This document shows positions 17,092-26,133 of a stretch of DNA of 64,000 bases, one piece after another; position 1 is the stretch's first letter; every line of letters begins with the position of its first letter. The stretch comes from an uncultured Ruminococcus sp. (GTDB taxonomy: Bacteria > Bacillota > Clostridia > Oscillospirales > Ruminococcaceae): NCBI GenBank assembly GCA_945868475.1, contig CAMBLM010000006.1, positions 103,318-167,317 of the forward strand, in the 5' to 3' direction. The translations under genes and the position numbers were made by a program. The notes beneath the pieces were generated by a model. That model made no database searches, was not told the origin of the DNA, and saw nothing but the letters and a program-made list of their open reading frames with translations.

Positions 17092-18195
17092 TCAGTTTCC
17101 GCCTTTCATAGTTTTTTGTCTTGACTTTCTGTTTTTGAAATGTGCTGCTGCCGAAGAAGCGATTTCCTTTATCTTCTCCGAAAGCTTATGTGCAATTGCC
17201 TTTCGTTTTATGAAAAACAGAACGGCAAAATACAGAACTGTTAATATCGGAACGCAGAGAGCGGCTATGATAGCGACCATACGGTGCGCTGCCTTTTGCT
17301 CTGTGATCCTTGCAGCATTTTCCCAGTAGGGATAAACTATCGGCTTGTCGATGACCGCGCTTTTTCCGCCGTCAAAAGCCGCTTTCAGCATTTTCATTGC
17401 GGAGAAGCGTCCCGTGTTGACGATGATCGTTCGGTTATCCTCCGAAACGCCCACAACGTCCTTGATGATCGATTCCGCAAGACCCTTTACGGGACTTGGA
17501 AGAACCGCTTCATAGCAGGATATCTCGGGGGCTTGCTCACGGACGAGCTGTATACCTGCGTAGGAGATGAACATATACGGCTTTTTGCCGATAAGATACT
17601 GTGTGACCTTATCCTGTTCGGCACGGACAACGCCCGCAACGGTGAATATTTTTCCGCTTATGCTCACAGCCATTCCCTCAACATTGCTCGAGCCGAAAAG
17701 CTGCCAGGCGAGCGTTTCATCGAGGACAACTCTGTCCTGCATAAGATCATCGTCCGAATAATAGCTGCCCGAAAGGAGCGTCAATGGGTGGAAAAGGAAG
17801 AAATCTCCGCCCGTTACAATAGTGTTCGCATCGACATTCGGTGCATAGCTGTCACTCATGGTCGTAACGGTCATTTTCTGCTCTGCGCAGGAAAAAGCGT
17901 CAAAATAGAGCCTTGCGCCCTCTTTTTCGGGCGTGAGCGAGTTTTCGCTCATCTTTTTGTCTATATCGACCCTCATTCGGCGGACTTCGTTAAGGTCAAT
18001 GCCGTAACCGCCGCTGAAAAATGCCGATATCTGGTCATATCTTCCGCCGTTTTCGCTTTTCCAGCTTTCCGCTGCGTTCTGTGACGGGAGCCTGCCGCCG
18101 ATCCCTGCAAAGCTGATGCTCAGACAAGCGAAGATCACTATGCAGACCGCATTAAGGGCGGCAAGAATTATATAAAGAAGCTTTTTGATGCCCGT
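17092..18195 (-). CDS. MacB-like periplasmic core-domain membrane protein without the FtsX part
   Basis: 367 residues if started at 18195. One N-terminal membrane segment (LLYIILAALNAVCIVIFA), an extracytoplasmic domain with MacB_PCD text (GGDFFLFHPLTLLSGSYY, DRVVLDETLAWQLFGSSNV, GVVRAEQD) and one C-terminal segment (MVAIIAALCVPILTVLYFAV) before a basic tail. The usual four-segment FtsX permease is missing. The standard start would be GTG at 18138, but it has no ribosome site and cuts the membrane segment. A strong AAAGGAGGGA (18201-18210) stands 7 nt before an ACG at 18195-18193, in frame; I prefer that unusual start. Fourth gene of the operon, 33 bp after the adaptor gene. Confidence 0.7.
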   Translation of the reverse strand, partial: TGIKKLLYIILAALNAVCIVIFACLSISFAGIGGRLPSQNAAESWKSENGGRYDQISAFFSGGYGIDLNEVRRMRVDIDKKMSENSLTPEKEGARLYFDAFSCAEQKMTVTTMSDSYAPNVDANTIVTGGDFFLFHPLTLLSGSYYSDDDLMQDRVVLDETLAWQLFGSSNVEGMAVSISGKIFTVAGVVRAEQDKVTQYLIGKKPYMFISYAGIQLVREQAPEISCYEAVLPSPVKGLAESIIKDVVGVSEDNRTIIVNTGRFSAMKMLKAAFDGGKSAVIDKPIVYPYWENAARITEQKAAHRMVAIIAALCVPILTVLYFAVLFFIKRKAIAHKLSEKIKEIASSAAAHFKNRKSRQKTMKGGN

Positions 18196-18227
18196 TTTGC
18201 TCCCTCCTTTCAGATGATGACCTTTTA

Positions 18228-20168
18228 TCAGTTATCAACAAGACGAACCTGATCGCCTGCGTTGATAGGCTTTGTCGAAGTGGAAATGATGAAGTCGCTC
18301 TGTACGACGCCCGTTACGGCCGTGTTCACGCCGTCCGAAGCGAGGACTGTGATATCCGCGCGCTTTGCGATATATCTGTTGCCGAGAGGGCTGCTCTTTG
18401 CAACGACCGTGAGAACGAACTTGCCGTTCGAGTCCTCCTTGATAGCGTTGTTCGGAATGATACATTCATACGGCTGACCCTTTCCGCCGAGAACGAGCTG
18501 CAATGACTGTCCCGGAGCAACATCGCCCGTGATATCGAAAACAAGCTGCTTTTTCTGCGTGTCTGACTGGTCTGCCTTTATCTGAGTGAGCTTCGCCTGA
18601 GCATCGCCGCCCCAGAAATACTGTATGTCCGCATTGTCACCGATCTTGACCTTTTTAGCCTGATCGAGCGTTACGGAAAAGCTTGCTGTATAACCCTTTT
18701 CGGTCATTTCGATAGATGCTACCGAAGCTCCCGATTCAAGTGTTTCGCCTGCTGTTATCTTCATCGAGCTTATAACGCCTGCGACCTGAGCTGTGATCTC
18801 GCCGCCTGCAGCGTCAGCCTTGATCTTTTCGACCTTTTCTTCAAGGCGCTTGATCTCTCTCTGCAAAGCCTCTGTTGCGATCTCGTCTTTTCCTGCGGCT
18901 GCGAGGTCGTCCTTCTGCTTCTTCTGAAGTGCAAGCTTCTGGCTTTCAAGATCACGCTCCTTGGACTCGATCGAATTGATGGTTTCAAGGTCTGCGTCAG
19001 CCTGAGTCTTGTCAAGCTTTACATCTTCGATCTCCGCTTTCACATTGTCAAGCTCATTGTTTTTATTGTCAGCCTTTGCCTTTACGGATTTCTTTTCGGC
19101 GTTGAGCTTTTTGCTGACCTCGATCTTCTGAAGATTGAGCTTGTTTTCGGCTTTGTTGAAGCTGTTGGTAAAGGTGGTCTGATTGTTTGTTGCGGTCTTG
19201 AGTTTCTGACTGATGAGGTTGCTCGTCGTCTGCTTGTTGTAAAGCTCATTAAGCTCCGACCTTGCTTTGCTGAGATCGGTGTTCGTATCCTTTATGCTCT
19301 GAGCTACGGTGATAGGATCGCCATCATCACTCACCAGTGCCTCAAGATACCTTTCGTTGAGCGCGTCGAGCTGTGACTGGAGCTTCGATATCTCAGCCTG
19401 CTTGCTGATGATATCCTCATTCGTGACCTTATCGCCGAGTTCCTTTGTGATCTGCTCGACCTGCTTGTCGTATTTTTCCTTTTCGGCCTTGTATTTTACA
19501 ACATCGTCATAAAGCGGTGAAAGTACCTTGCTGTAAACATCATCGAGCGATTCATAATCATCGCCGCTGAGTGCCGTGAGCTGTTCGCCGATGTGTGTAA
19601 GCTCGTCTTCAAAAGCCTTGCTCTCTTTTGTGAGGTCATTGCTCTGCTTTGTGAGGTCGTTTATCTTATCTTCAAGTGCTTTCTGCTCTTCGATCTTTTT
19701 AAGATAATCATCGCTTCCGCCAAGTGTCTGTTTGAGCCTTGCAATATCCTCTTCAAGATTTTTTATCGAAAGCTCATCTGCGGAATAATCAACGCCTGCA
19801 TCAAGGAGCTTTGTTCTGTATTCGTCCTGCTTGGCTTCAAGATCGCTCTGTGCCTGCTGAAGGTCGGGGCTTTCACCCTCCTCAAAGCGGAGAAGCACCT
19901 GACCCTTTTCGACAGTGTCGCCCTGCTTTACTTCAATAGCCTGAACGACCCTTGACGAGCCTGTGTATTTTACTTCATACTGCTGTGCGGCTTCGACCGT
20001 GGCAGTTCCTCTTATCTGCTCGGAAAGGCTTCCGTTCTCAACATATTTCGCCGAAACTTCGGGCAGAGAATAGTTCATTATAGTATTGGAGAAAAACGTC
20101 AGCAGGAGCATTATCGTGAGAAAAATTATCGCCGCCGTTTTCACCCATTCACGTCTTTTATTTTCCAT
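18228..20168 (-). CDS. Membrane-fusion (HlyD/RND-type) adaptor with a long coiled coil
   Basis: 646 residues. N-terminal membrane anchor (about 11-28), first half of a biotinyl-lipoyl-like hairpin (VKQGDTVEKGQVLLRFEEG, ~80-98), about 330 residues of heptad-rich coiled coil (~100-450, Lys/Glu/Leu rich), second lipoyl half (GEITAQVAGVISSMKITAGE, ~455-475) and a beta-barrel C-terminus. Such proteins bridge inner-membrane ABC or RND pumps to extracytoplasmic partners. The coiled coil is far longer than in typical Firmicute MacA/YknX adaptors. ATG at 20168 follows GGAGG. It is third in the operon, between the sugar-type permeases and the MacB-like protein. Confidence 0.88.
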   Translation of the reverse strand: MENKRREWVKTAAIIFLTIMLLLTFFSNTIMNYSLPEVSAKYVENGSLSEQIRGTATVEAAQQYEVKYTGSSRVVQAIEVKQGDTVEKGQVLLRFEEGESPDLQQAQSDLEAKQDEYRTKLLDAGVDYSADELSIKNLEEDIARLKQTLGGSDDYLKKIEEQKALEDKINDLTKQSNDLTKESKAFEDELTHIGEQLTALSGDDYESLDDVYSKVLSPLYDDVVKYKAEKEKYDKQVEQITKELGDKVTNEDIISKQAEISKLQSQLDALNERYLEALVSDDGDPITVAQSIKDTNTDLSKARSELNELYNKQTTSNLISQKLKTATNNQTTFTNSFNKAENKLNLQKIEVSKKLNAEKKSVKAKADNKNNELDNVKAEIEDVKLDKTQADADLETINSIESKERDLESQKLALQKKQKDDLAAAGKDEIATEALQREIKRLEEKVEKIKADAAGGEITAQVAGVISSMKITAGETLESGASVASIEMTEKGYTASFSVTLDQAKKVKIGDNADIQYFWGGDAQAKLTQIKADQSDTQKKQLVFDITGDVAPGQSLQLVLGGKGQPYECIIPNNAIKEDSNGKFVLTVVAKSSPLGNRYIAKRADITVLASDGVNTAVTGVVQSDFIISTSTKPINAGDQVRLVDN

Positions 20169-20199
20169 TTATGTACCTCCATCTGAAGATCATCAGATA

Positions 20200-21132
20200 T
20201 TAACCCTTAATACCGCCCGAATATGCGATCCCCTCAACGAGATAATCCTCGCCGTAAAGGAACATCAGCAGCGTGGGTATCATATATATCGTCGCAACCG
20301 CAAATGCAAGTCCGATCTCGCCCGAATTTATCCTCGAAAGGAAGACCGACAGCGGATAAAGGCTTTCGTCCGAAAGAAGAATAAGCGGCTGTTCGACCAT
20401 ATTCCAGTAATCGATGAAAACAAGTATTATTACCGAGAATATAACGCTCTTGCAGAGCGGCAGTGCTATGTAGCGGAATATCTGCATCTCGCCTGCACCG
20501 TCAAGCTTTGCCGCCTCAATGAGTGATTCGGGTATTCGCTTCATCACCTTTGTCAGCAGGAACACCGAGTAAGGCGTGAACACCGCAGGCAGGATTATCG
20601 CCCACCGCGTGTTCAGTATCCCAAGCTTATCCGCAACGAGATAGTTCGGAACGAGCGTTACCTGATACGGCATCATCATTACTATTACATATACGAAGAA
20701 AAGTATCTCTTTCAGCCTGCCTTTGAGCCGTGCGAAGCCGTATGAAGCGAACGCCGCCACCGCAAGCTGGAATATAACTATCGGAACAACGAGTATCACC
20801 GAGTTCCAGAATTTCAGCAGATAATCGGGACTCTTGAAAAGCACCGTGAAATACTGCGAGAACGAAACCATATCGGGGATAAATTTCAGGTTCACCTTTT
20901 CGGAGATGAATGTCTTTCCGCCCGATTCCGTCGTTGAGAATACCGAACCGTAGTTCGCCGATATCTCCGAGGACGACATAAACGAGTTCGCTATCGTCAG
21001 CACGGTCGGCATAAGGAATATGAGTGCCGCTGCCGCCGCAAATATCGTCATCACCGCAAGACCTATCCTGTTCTGACGGCGGTTGAATTTTTTCCTGCGA
21101 AGAGGCTTTTTAACTGTATTTTCAGCTGTCAT
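20200..21132 (-). CDS. Carbohydrate ABC transporter permease, MalG/AraQ-like
   Basis: 310 residues, six predicted membrane segments, and the ATPase-contacting EAA loop EAAKLDGAGEMQIFRYIALPL-type motif near residue 215. Family: binding-protein-dependent sugar importers. It overlaps the upstream permease by 4 bp (ATGA). No ATPase gene is in the operon; a shared MsmK-type ATPase is a common solution in Firmicutes. Confidence 0.92.
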   Translation of the reverse strand: MTAENTVKKPLRRKKFNRRQNRIGLAVMTIFAAAAALIFLMPTVLTIANSFMSSSEISANYGSVFSTTESGGKTFISEKVNLKFIPDMVSFSQYFTVLFKSPDYLLKFWNSVILVVPIVIFQLAVAAFASYGFARLKGRLKEILFFVYVIVMMMPYQVTLVPNYLVADKLGILNTRWAIILPAVFTPYSVFLLTKVMKRIPESLIEAAKLDGAGEMQIFRYIALPLCKSVIFSVIILVFIDYWNMVEQPLILLSDESLYPLSVFLSRINSGEIGLAFAVATIYMIPTLLMFLYGEDYLVEGIAYSGGIKG

Positions 21133-22061
21133 TCCGAATCCTCCCCGAACTTATTTTCAGCAGCGAACAGCAGTGCAAGTATCACGATAATAACTATCGA
21201 CATTATTATCGCCGCCGCCGAAAGCTTCTGATAATCGAGCGAGCGGAACGTGTTGTTCATAAAGTGTTGAAGCATATATATCGAGTCGTATGGGTAGTCA
21301 CCCGTGAGCAGATAGACCTCGCGGAATACCTTGAACGAGTTTATCAGCGAAAGTATCGCAACGAAAAGTATCGTCGGCGAAAGATGACGAAGCTTTATAT
21401 GGAAAAACTTGTACCAGGCGCCAGCGCCCTCGAGCGTCGCGACCTCGAGCTGATCCTTGGATATTCCTCCGAGTGCCGACAGGAACAGTATCATATTGTA
21501 GCCAAGGTTTTTCCATAGGAAAAGCACCGTTACAACTATCATAGCCTTGTCGGATTTGAGCCAGTCTATCTTGTCAATGCCAAATTTGGAGAGGATCTCG
21601 TTGAGCGTTCCGTTGTAGTGGAAAATAACCTGCCAGATGAGTACGACCGAAGCAACCGGGACCATCATCGGACAGAGAAAGCTTGCCCTGAATTGGCTGA
21701 CGAACGGAATTTTCGCATCAAGAAGCATTGCAAGCGCCAATCCCAGCACAACAGCGAGCGGCACGGACGTGAGCGAGAATTTCAGCGTGTTGAGAGCCGC
21801 TTTTTTGAACGCGCTGTTTTTCAGCAGGCTTATGTAGTTGTCAAGAAACACAAAATCCTTATTTATCGGGTTGTCAACGACCGAGTAATAAAAAATTACC
21901 ATAAACGGCACTATAAAAAATATCATAACACCGATAAAGCTCGGTCCGATGCATGCTATCGGGAATGCCTTTGACTTCAAAGAAGCCTTCGGCGGCTTTT
22001 CGCGAACCTTTTTTTCGCGCCGCACCTTATTTATATCAGGCTTTGCGCCTTTTTTCTTCAT
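21129..22061 (-). CDS. Carbohydrate ABC transporter permease, MalF/UgpA-like
   Basis: 310 residues with a basic cytoplasmic start (KKKGAKPDINKVRREKK) and six membrane segments. The EAA-type loop reads VATLEGAGAWYKFFHIKL. First gene of the five-gene operon. The start at 22061 is preferred because GGGAG stands 13 nt before it; an ATG 4 codons earlier (22073) touches that ribosome site and is less likely. Confidence 0.9.
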   Translation of the reverse strand: MKKKGAKPDINKVRREKKVREKPPKASLKSKAFPIACIGPSFIGVMIFFIVPFMVIFYYSVVDNPINKDFVFLDNYISLLKNSAFKKAALNTLKFSLTSVPLAVVLGLALAMLLDAKIPFVSQFRASFLCPMMVPVASVVLIWQVIFHYNGTLNEILSKFGIDKIDWLKSDKAMIVVTVLFLWKNLGYNMILFLSALGGISKDQLEVATLEGAGAWYKFFHIKLRHLSPTILFVAILSLINSFKVFREVYLLTGDYPYDSIYMLQHFMNNTFRSLDYQKLSAAAIIMSIVIIVILALLFAAENKFGEDSE

Positions 22062-22113
22062 TTTATTTTTCATCTCCCTGACGAAAACTCTAACGTCATT
22101 ATTCTGTTTTTAC

Positions 22114-22142
22114 ATTATAGCACACTTATTTTTGTTTTTCCA
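22114..22142 (-). promoter_or_regulatory. Promoter of the permease-adaptor-lipoprotein operon
   Basis: Minus strand: weak -35 TGGAAA (22137-22142), 17-bp spacer ending TGC (extended -10), -10 TATAAT (22114-22119). Confidence 0.65.
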
Positions 22143-22246
22143 CATTAAACATAAACTGTAATCTAATTTTAAACATTTCGCCGAAAAAGAAGTTTTTGTT
22201 ACCGTTTTGAAATAAATCTTGCCGGCTTTTTGCACTTCAATTTTTT

Positions 22247-22305
22247 CTAAGGTTGCTCTAAGGTTCGGGTTTTATACTTTAACTCAAAGTTAAGCACAGG
22301 TTAAA
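22247..22305 (+). promoter_or_regulatory. Promoter region of the VTC operon with 11-bp-periodic direct repeats
   Basis: CTAAGGTT occurs at 22247 and 22258 (11 bp apart), directly before a -10-like TATACT (22273-22278) that lacks a good -35. A second set, TTTAAC (22278), GTTAAG (22289) and GTTAAA (22300), also has an 11-bp period. The layout resembles PhoP boxes of Bacillus (TTAACA-like repeats, 11-bp period), but the factor is inferred only. Confidence 0.5.
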
Positions 22306-22325
22306 TCTAACGAAAGGATATAAAA

Positions 22326-22994
22326 ATGGAGCAGAAATTCCGTCACGAATATAAACATTCGATAACCCCTGCCGATATGGTCACGCTGCGTATGCGGCTC
22401 TCTGCCGTTATGCAGCACGACAGCTTCACTGTCGGCGGAAAATATTTTATACGAAGCCTTTACTTCGACAATATTTTCGACAAGGCTTTGTTTGAAAAGC
22501 TCAACGGCGTCAATCAGCGTGAAAAGTTTCGCATCCGCTACTACAACGGTGACACGTCCTTTATCCGACTTGAAAAAAAGGCGAAGTTCGGTGGACTTTC
22601 CTCAAAGCTGAGTGCGCAGCTGACCTACGGACAAGCCGACCTGCTCGCACGGGGAATCCCCGTTCGCAGCAGCAAAAACGAGCTTATCGACGAGCTTGCG
22701 TTCAAGATGGACACCCAACTTCTGAAGCCGAAAACGATAGTCGATTACACGCGTGAGGCGTTCGTTTATCCTGCAGGGAATGTCCGCATAACGCTCGACT
22801 ATAACATTCGCACGGGAATGGACCCGACCGAGCTTCTTGATCCAAACTGCGTGACCGTTCCCACGGGCGAGGATATTATCCTCGAGGTAAAATGGGACGA
22901 ATATCTCCCGTCGGCAATAGAACAGGCCGTCCAGCTCGGGAGCAGGCAGACTTCGTCCTTTTCCAAATATGCAGCCTGCCGTATCTACGGATAA
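22326..22994 (+). CDS. VTC-domain protein (polyphosphate polymerase type)
   Basis: 222 residues that cover a complete VTC tunnel domain: RHEYKHSI at the start, FIRSLYFDN, KFRIRYYNG, FIRLEKK, VDYTREAFV, VRITLDYNIRTG and ILEVKWDEY. The alternating basic strands form the nucleotide/polyphosphate tunnel of yeast Vtc4 relatives. Followed 28 bp later by DUF4956 and then CotH, a trio found together in many Firmicutes and Actinobacteria. A biochemical role in polyphosphate or in CotH-linked phosphorylation is inferred from family. Confidence 0.9.
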   Translation: MEQKFRHEYKHSITPADMVTLRMRLSAVMQHDSFTVGGKYFIRSLYFDNIFDKALFEKLNGVNQREKFRIRYYNGDTSFIRLEKKAKFGGLSSKLSAQLTYGQADLLARGIPVRSSKNELIDELAFKMDTQLLKPKTIVDYTREAFVYPAGNVRITLDYNIRTGMDPTELLDPNCVTVPTGEDIILEVKWDEYLPSAIEQAVQLGSRQTSSFSKYAACRIYG

Positions 22995-23022
22995 ATATAC
23001 CATTATAAAGGAGTAAACTACA

Positions 23023-23694
23023 ATGACCTTCAACGATATTTTCAAATCAAGCTTTCTCGAAAATGTTACAAGCGTAAGCCTGCTCGATATGGTGATCTCG
23101 CTCGCGCTTGCGTTCGGACTCGGACTTTTCATCTTCTTCGTTTATAAAAAGACCTACTCGGGAGTGATGTATTCCTCGGGTTTCGGCGTAACGCTTATTG
23201 CTCTGACGATGATAACCAACCTTGTTATCCTCGCCGTGACTTCAAACGTTGTCCTTTCGCTCGGTATGGTCGGCGCACTTTCCATCGTCCGTTTCCGCAC
23301 GGCTATAAAAGAACCGCTTGACATCGCATTTCTCTTCTGGTCGATAGCCGCAGGCATCGTCCTCGCAGCAGGTATGATACCTCTCGCAGTTATCGGCAGC
23401 ATCATCATCGGCGCAGTTCTTATCATCTTCGTAAATAAAAAGGCTCACATCAATCCTTACATTGCCGTTATCAAGTGTGACAGCCACGAAAGCGAAGCTG
23501 CCGCTCACGAATTCCTGACCAAGCAGACGCAGCGATGCACTGTCAAGAGCAAAGCCGCTGTAAACGGCGCAGTTGAGGTCAACTACGAGATCCGCCTTAA
23601 AGATGACAACACCGACTTCGTGAATATCCTCTCCGAGATGAACGGCGTTCAGAGTGCTGTCCTTGTAAGCTTCAACGGCGAATATATGGGATAA
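23023..23694 (+). CDS. DUF4956 membrane protein
   Basis: 223 residues. Three to four membrane segments in the first 140 residues (LLDMVISLALAFGLGLFIFFV, ALTMITNLVILAVTSNVVLS, ILFAGMI-type region), the family signature SLGMVGALSIVRFRTAIKEP, and a soluble ferredoxin-like C-terminus. Function is not established. It is the constant middle partner of VTC and CotH genes, with AAAGGAG in front of its ATG. Confidence 0.92.
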   Translation: MTFNDIFKSSFLENVTSVSLLDMVISLALAFGLGLFIFFVYKKTYSGVMYSSGFGVTLIALTMITNLVILAVTSNVVLSLGMVGALSIVRFRTAIKEPLDIAFLFWSIAAGIVLAAGMIPLAVIGSIIIGAVLIIFVNKKAHINPYIAVIKCDSHESEAAAHEFLTKQTQRCTVKSKAAVNGAVEVNYEIRLKDDNTDFVNILSEMNGVQSAVLVSFNGEYMG

Positions 23695-23710
23695 ACAGGG
23701 AGAAAAAACA

Positions 23711-25972
23711 ATGTCAACAAGCAAACACTTTAACAGGATATGCGCCGTTGTAATGGTTTTATGTCTTGCCGTTACGCTTATGCTCTGCTTTCCCGATGCT
23801 GTCGGCATACAGACCGCGTCAAAAACACTCGGCTATGAATCGCGGCTCTTCGACACATCTTATGTACACTCCATTGACATAGTTATGGACGATTGGGACA
23901 GCTTCATCGAGAACTGCGAAAGCGAGGAATATTCCTCCTGCGCGGTTGTCATCAACGGCGAAAGCTACAAAAACATCGCTATCCGCGCCAAGGGCAACAC
24001 CTCGCTGAGCCAGGTCGCAAACTACGGCAATGACCGTTACAGCTTCAAGATCGAATTCGACCATTACAACGATGCGACCACCTGCCACGGTCTTGACAAG
24101 CTTTGCCTTAACAATATGATCCAGGACAACACATATATGAAAGACTATCTTTGCTATACGATGATGAACTACGCAGGCGTAAGTTCTCCGCTTTGCAGCT
24201 TTGCATATATCACCGTCAACGGCGAGGACTGGGGACTTTATCTTGCCGTTGAAGCGGTCGAGGACAGTTTTCTCGAACGGAATTACAACGGCACGGGCAA
24301 CCTTTACAAGCCCGACAGTATGTCAATGGGCGGCGGCAGAGGAAACGGCAAAGACTTCGATCAGGACGATTTCGATTTCAGCAAATCTGATAAGTTCAAC
24401 ACTGAAAACTCCGCCGAAAGCAACACCTCGGACAACACCGAAACTTCAGCCGAAAACACCCAGAAGCAGTTCGATTTTTCTCCTCCGCAAATGGGCAACT
24501 TCGGCGGTGGAAAAGGCGGTTTTGGCGGCTTCAGCGGTATGGGTTCGGACGATGTAAAGCTTATCTACACCGATGACGATCTCGACAGCTATGAGAATAT
24601 TTTCGACAGTGCCAAGACCGATATCACCGATTCCGACAAAACGCGGCTCATAAATTCGCTCAAAGTCCTGAACTCGGACGATGCGGCTTCGACCGTTGAT
24701 GTCGATTCGGTGATAAAATATTTTGCCGTTCACAATTTCGTCTGCAATTTTGACAGCTACACAGGCTCGATGATACACAATTATTATCTCTATGAAAATG
24801 ACGGCATACTTTCAATGATACCTTGGGATTACAACCTCGCTTTCGGTGCTTTTGTCGGCGGCAGCGACAGCACTTCGATGATAAACTTCCCCATCGACTC
24901 TCCCGTTTCGGGCGGTGACACCGATTCACGCCCTATGCTCGCCTGGATCTTCGCCGATGAGAAATACACCGAGCTTTATCACGAAGCACTTTCGGAATTC
25001 ATCGCGAACTATTTCGAGAGCGGATATTTCGTGGAAGAGATCGACCGTGTGACCGCACTTATCTCACCTTATGTCGAGAAAGACCCGACAAAATTCTGCA
25101 CTTATGATGAGTTCACCGAGGGCGTTGCCGCGCTCAAAGAATTCTGCACCCTCCGTGCGGAAAGCGTAAGAGGTCAGCTTGACGGAACTATTCCCTCCAC
25201 CTCCGATGCACAGTCAGCCGACAGCTCCGCACTCATCAGCGGCTCGTCCGTAAGCATAAGTGCAATGGGTTCGATGAATGTCGGCGGCGGAATGGGCGGC
25301 GGCAAACAGGACGGCGGCTTCGGCACTCCTCCCGATGGAAATTTCGGCAATTTCGACGGCACTCCTCCCGAAATGCCCGATTCCGATAATTCGGACGGTC
25401 AGATGCCAAGCTTCGACGGAAACCCTCCCGAGCTTCCGAGCGGAGATGCTCCGAACGGTGATGCTCCTCAGCCGCCGACAAACGGCGATACTTCGGGTGA
25501 TACTTCATCGGACAATGAAACCAAACAGCAGACGAACGATTCTTCTGCTGACACTGAAAAAATCGAAGCTGCCGCTCCCGAGCAGAATGAGCAAACCTCC
25601 GCACTGTTAGACGACACTAACGCTCCCGAATCTCCGAGCGGCGAAGCTTCACAACCTGCAAAGGAAGAAGCTTCTTCCGATAATAAATCCGGTGACAACT
25701 ACGAAAATTCCGATACATCGGCTGCCGAAAATGATACTATCGGCACAGACAAGTCCTCCGACCACTCAGAAAACCCGTTCATCCCCTCGCCGAAGCAGAA
25801 CAGCGATCGGAGTGCCGCCGATGAAAACAACGGTCAGGACAGACCACAAATGCCGTCCGACAGCAGTTCGTCCGCTTCGTCAAATACAGAAACTATAGTG
25901 CTTCTCTGCATTTCCGCAGGTGCTTTGATAGCTGCGATAATGCTCACTAAAATTTTCAAAGACAGGATATGA
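23711..25972 (+). CDS. CotH-family kinase, secreted and membrane-anchored, with a long disordered tail
   Basis: 753 residues. Signal/anchor at ~10-30; CotH domain from ~45 (IDIVMDDWDSFIENC, NIAIRAKGNTSL, YSFKIEFDHY, LCLNNMIQDNTYMKDYLCY) through MIPWDYNLAFGAF to ~480. CotH proteins are atypical kinases that phosphorylate spore-coat or surface proteins. A Gly-Gly-rich insert (~215-275) breaks the domain, and residues ~500-725 are low-complexity Ser/Pro/Asp/Gly/Asn. A final membrane segment (TIVLLCISAGALIAAIMLT) anchors it. Third gene of the VTC operon. A MITE lies between the stop and the terminator. Confidence 0.9.
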   Translation: MSTSKHFNRICAVVMVLCLAVTLMLCFPDAVGIQTASKTLGYESRLFDTSYVHSIDIVMDDWDSFIENCESEEYSSCAVVINGESYKNIAIRAKGNTSLSQVANYGNDRYSFKIEFDHYNDATTCHGLDKLCLNNMIQDNTYMKDYLCYTMMNYAGVSSPLCSFAYITVNGEDWGLYLAVEAVEDSFLERNYNGTGNLYKPDSMSMGGGRGNGKDFDQDDFDFSKSDKFNTENSAESNTSDNTETSAENTQKQFDFSPPQMGNFGGGKGGFGGFSGMGSDDVKLIYTDDDLDSYENIFDSAKTDITDSDKTRLINSLKVLNSDDAASTVDVDSVIKYFAVHNFVCNFDSYTGSMIHNYYLYENDGILSMIPWDYNLAFGAFVGGSDSTSMINFPIDSPVSGGDTDSRPMLAWIFADEKYTELYHEALSEFIANYFESGYFVEEIDRVTALISPYVEKDPTKFCTYDEFTEGVAALKEFCTLRAESVRGQLDGTIPSTSDAQSADSSALISGSSVSISAMGSMNVGGGMGGGKQDGGFGTPPDGNFGNFDGTPPEMPDSDNSDGQMPSFDGNPPELPSGDAPNGDAPQPPTNGDTSGDTSSDNETKQQTNDSSADTEKIEAAAPEQNEQTSALLDDTNAPESPSGEASQPAKEEASSDNKSGDNYENSDTSAAENDTIGTDKSSDHSENPFIPSPKQNSDRSAADENNGQDRPQMPSDSSSSASSNTETIVLLCISAGALIAAIMLTKIFKDRI

Positions 25973-25987
25973 TCTCTGAAAACGTTG

Positions 25988-26093
25988 TTATACTAAACAC
26001 CATTTAAAATTTGGAAAAAATCAAGCCGATAATCTCGCATATATAGGATTGCGGCGCAGATTTTTTCCTGTATTTTATTGGTGTTTAGTATTA
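25988..26093. mobile_element. 100-bp MITE, copy 1 (TACTAAACACC ends)
   Basis: Element 25991-26090. Left end TACTAAACACCATTTAAAAT, right end ATTGGTGTTTAGTA; inner arms GGAAAAAATC / GATTTTTTCC. Flanked by TTA on both sides (25988-25990, 26091-26093). It begins 18 bp after the cotH stop and precedes the cotH terminator. No reading frame. Confidence 0.88.
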
Positions 26094-26133
26094 TTCCGCA
26101 CAGCAGCTTGATATAAAAGCAGTTGATACATAC

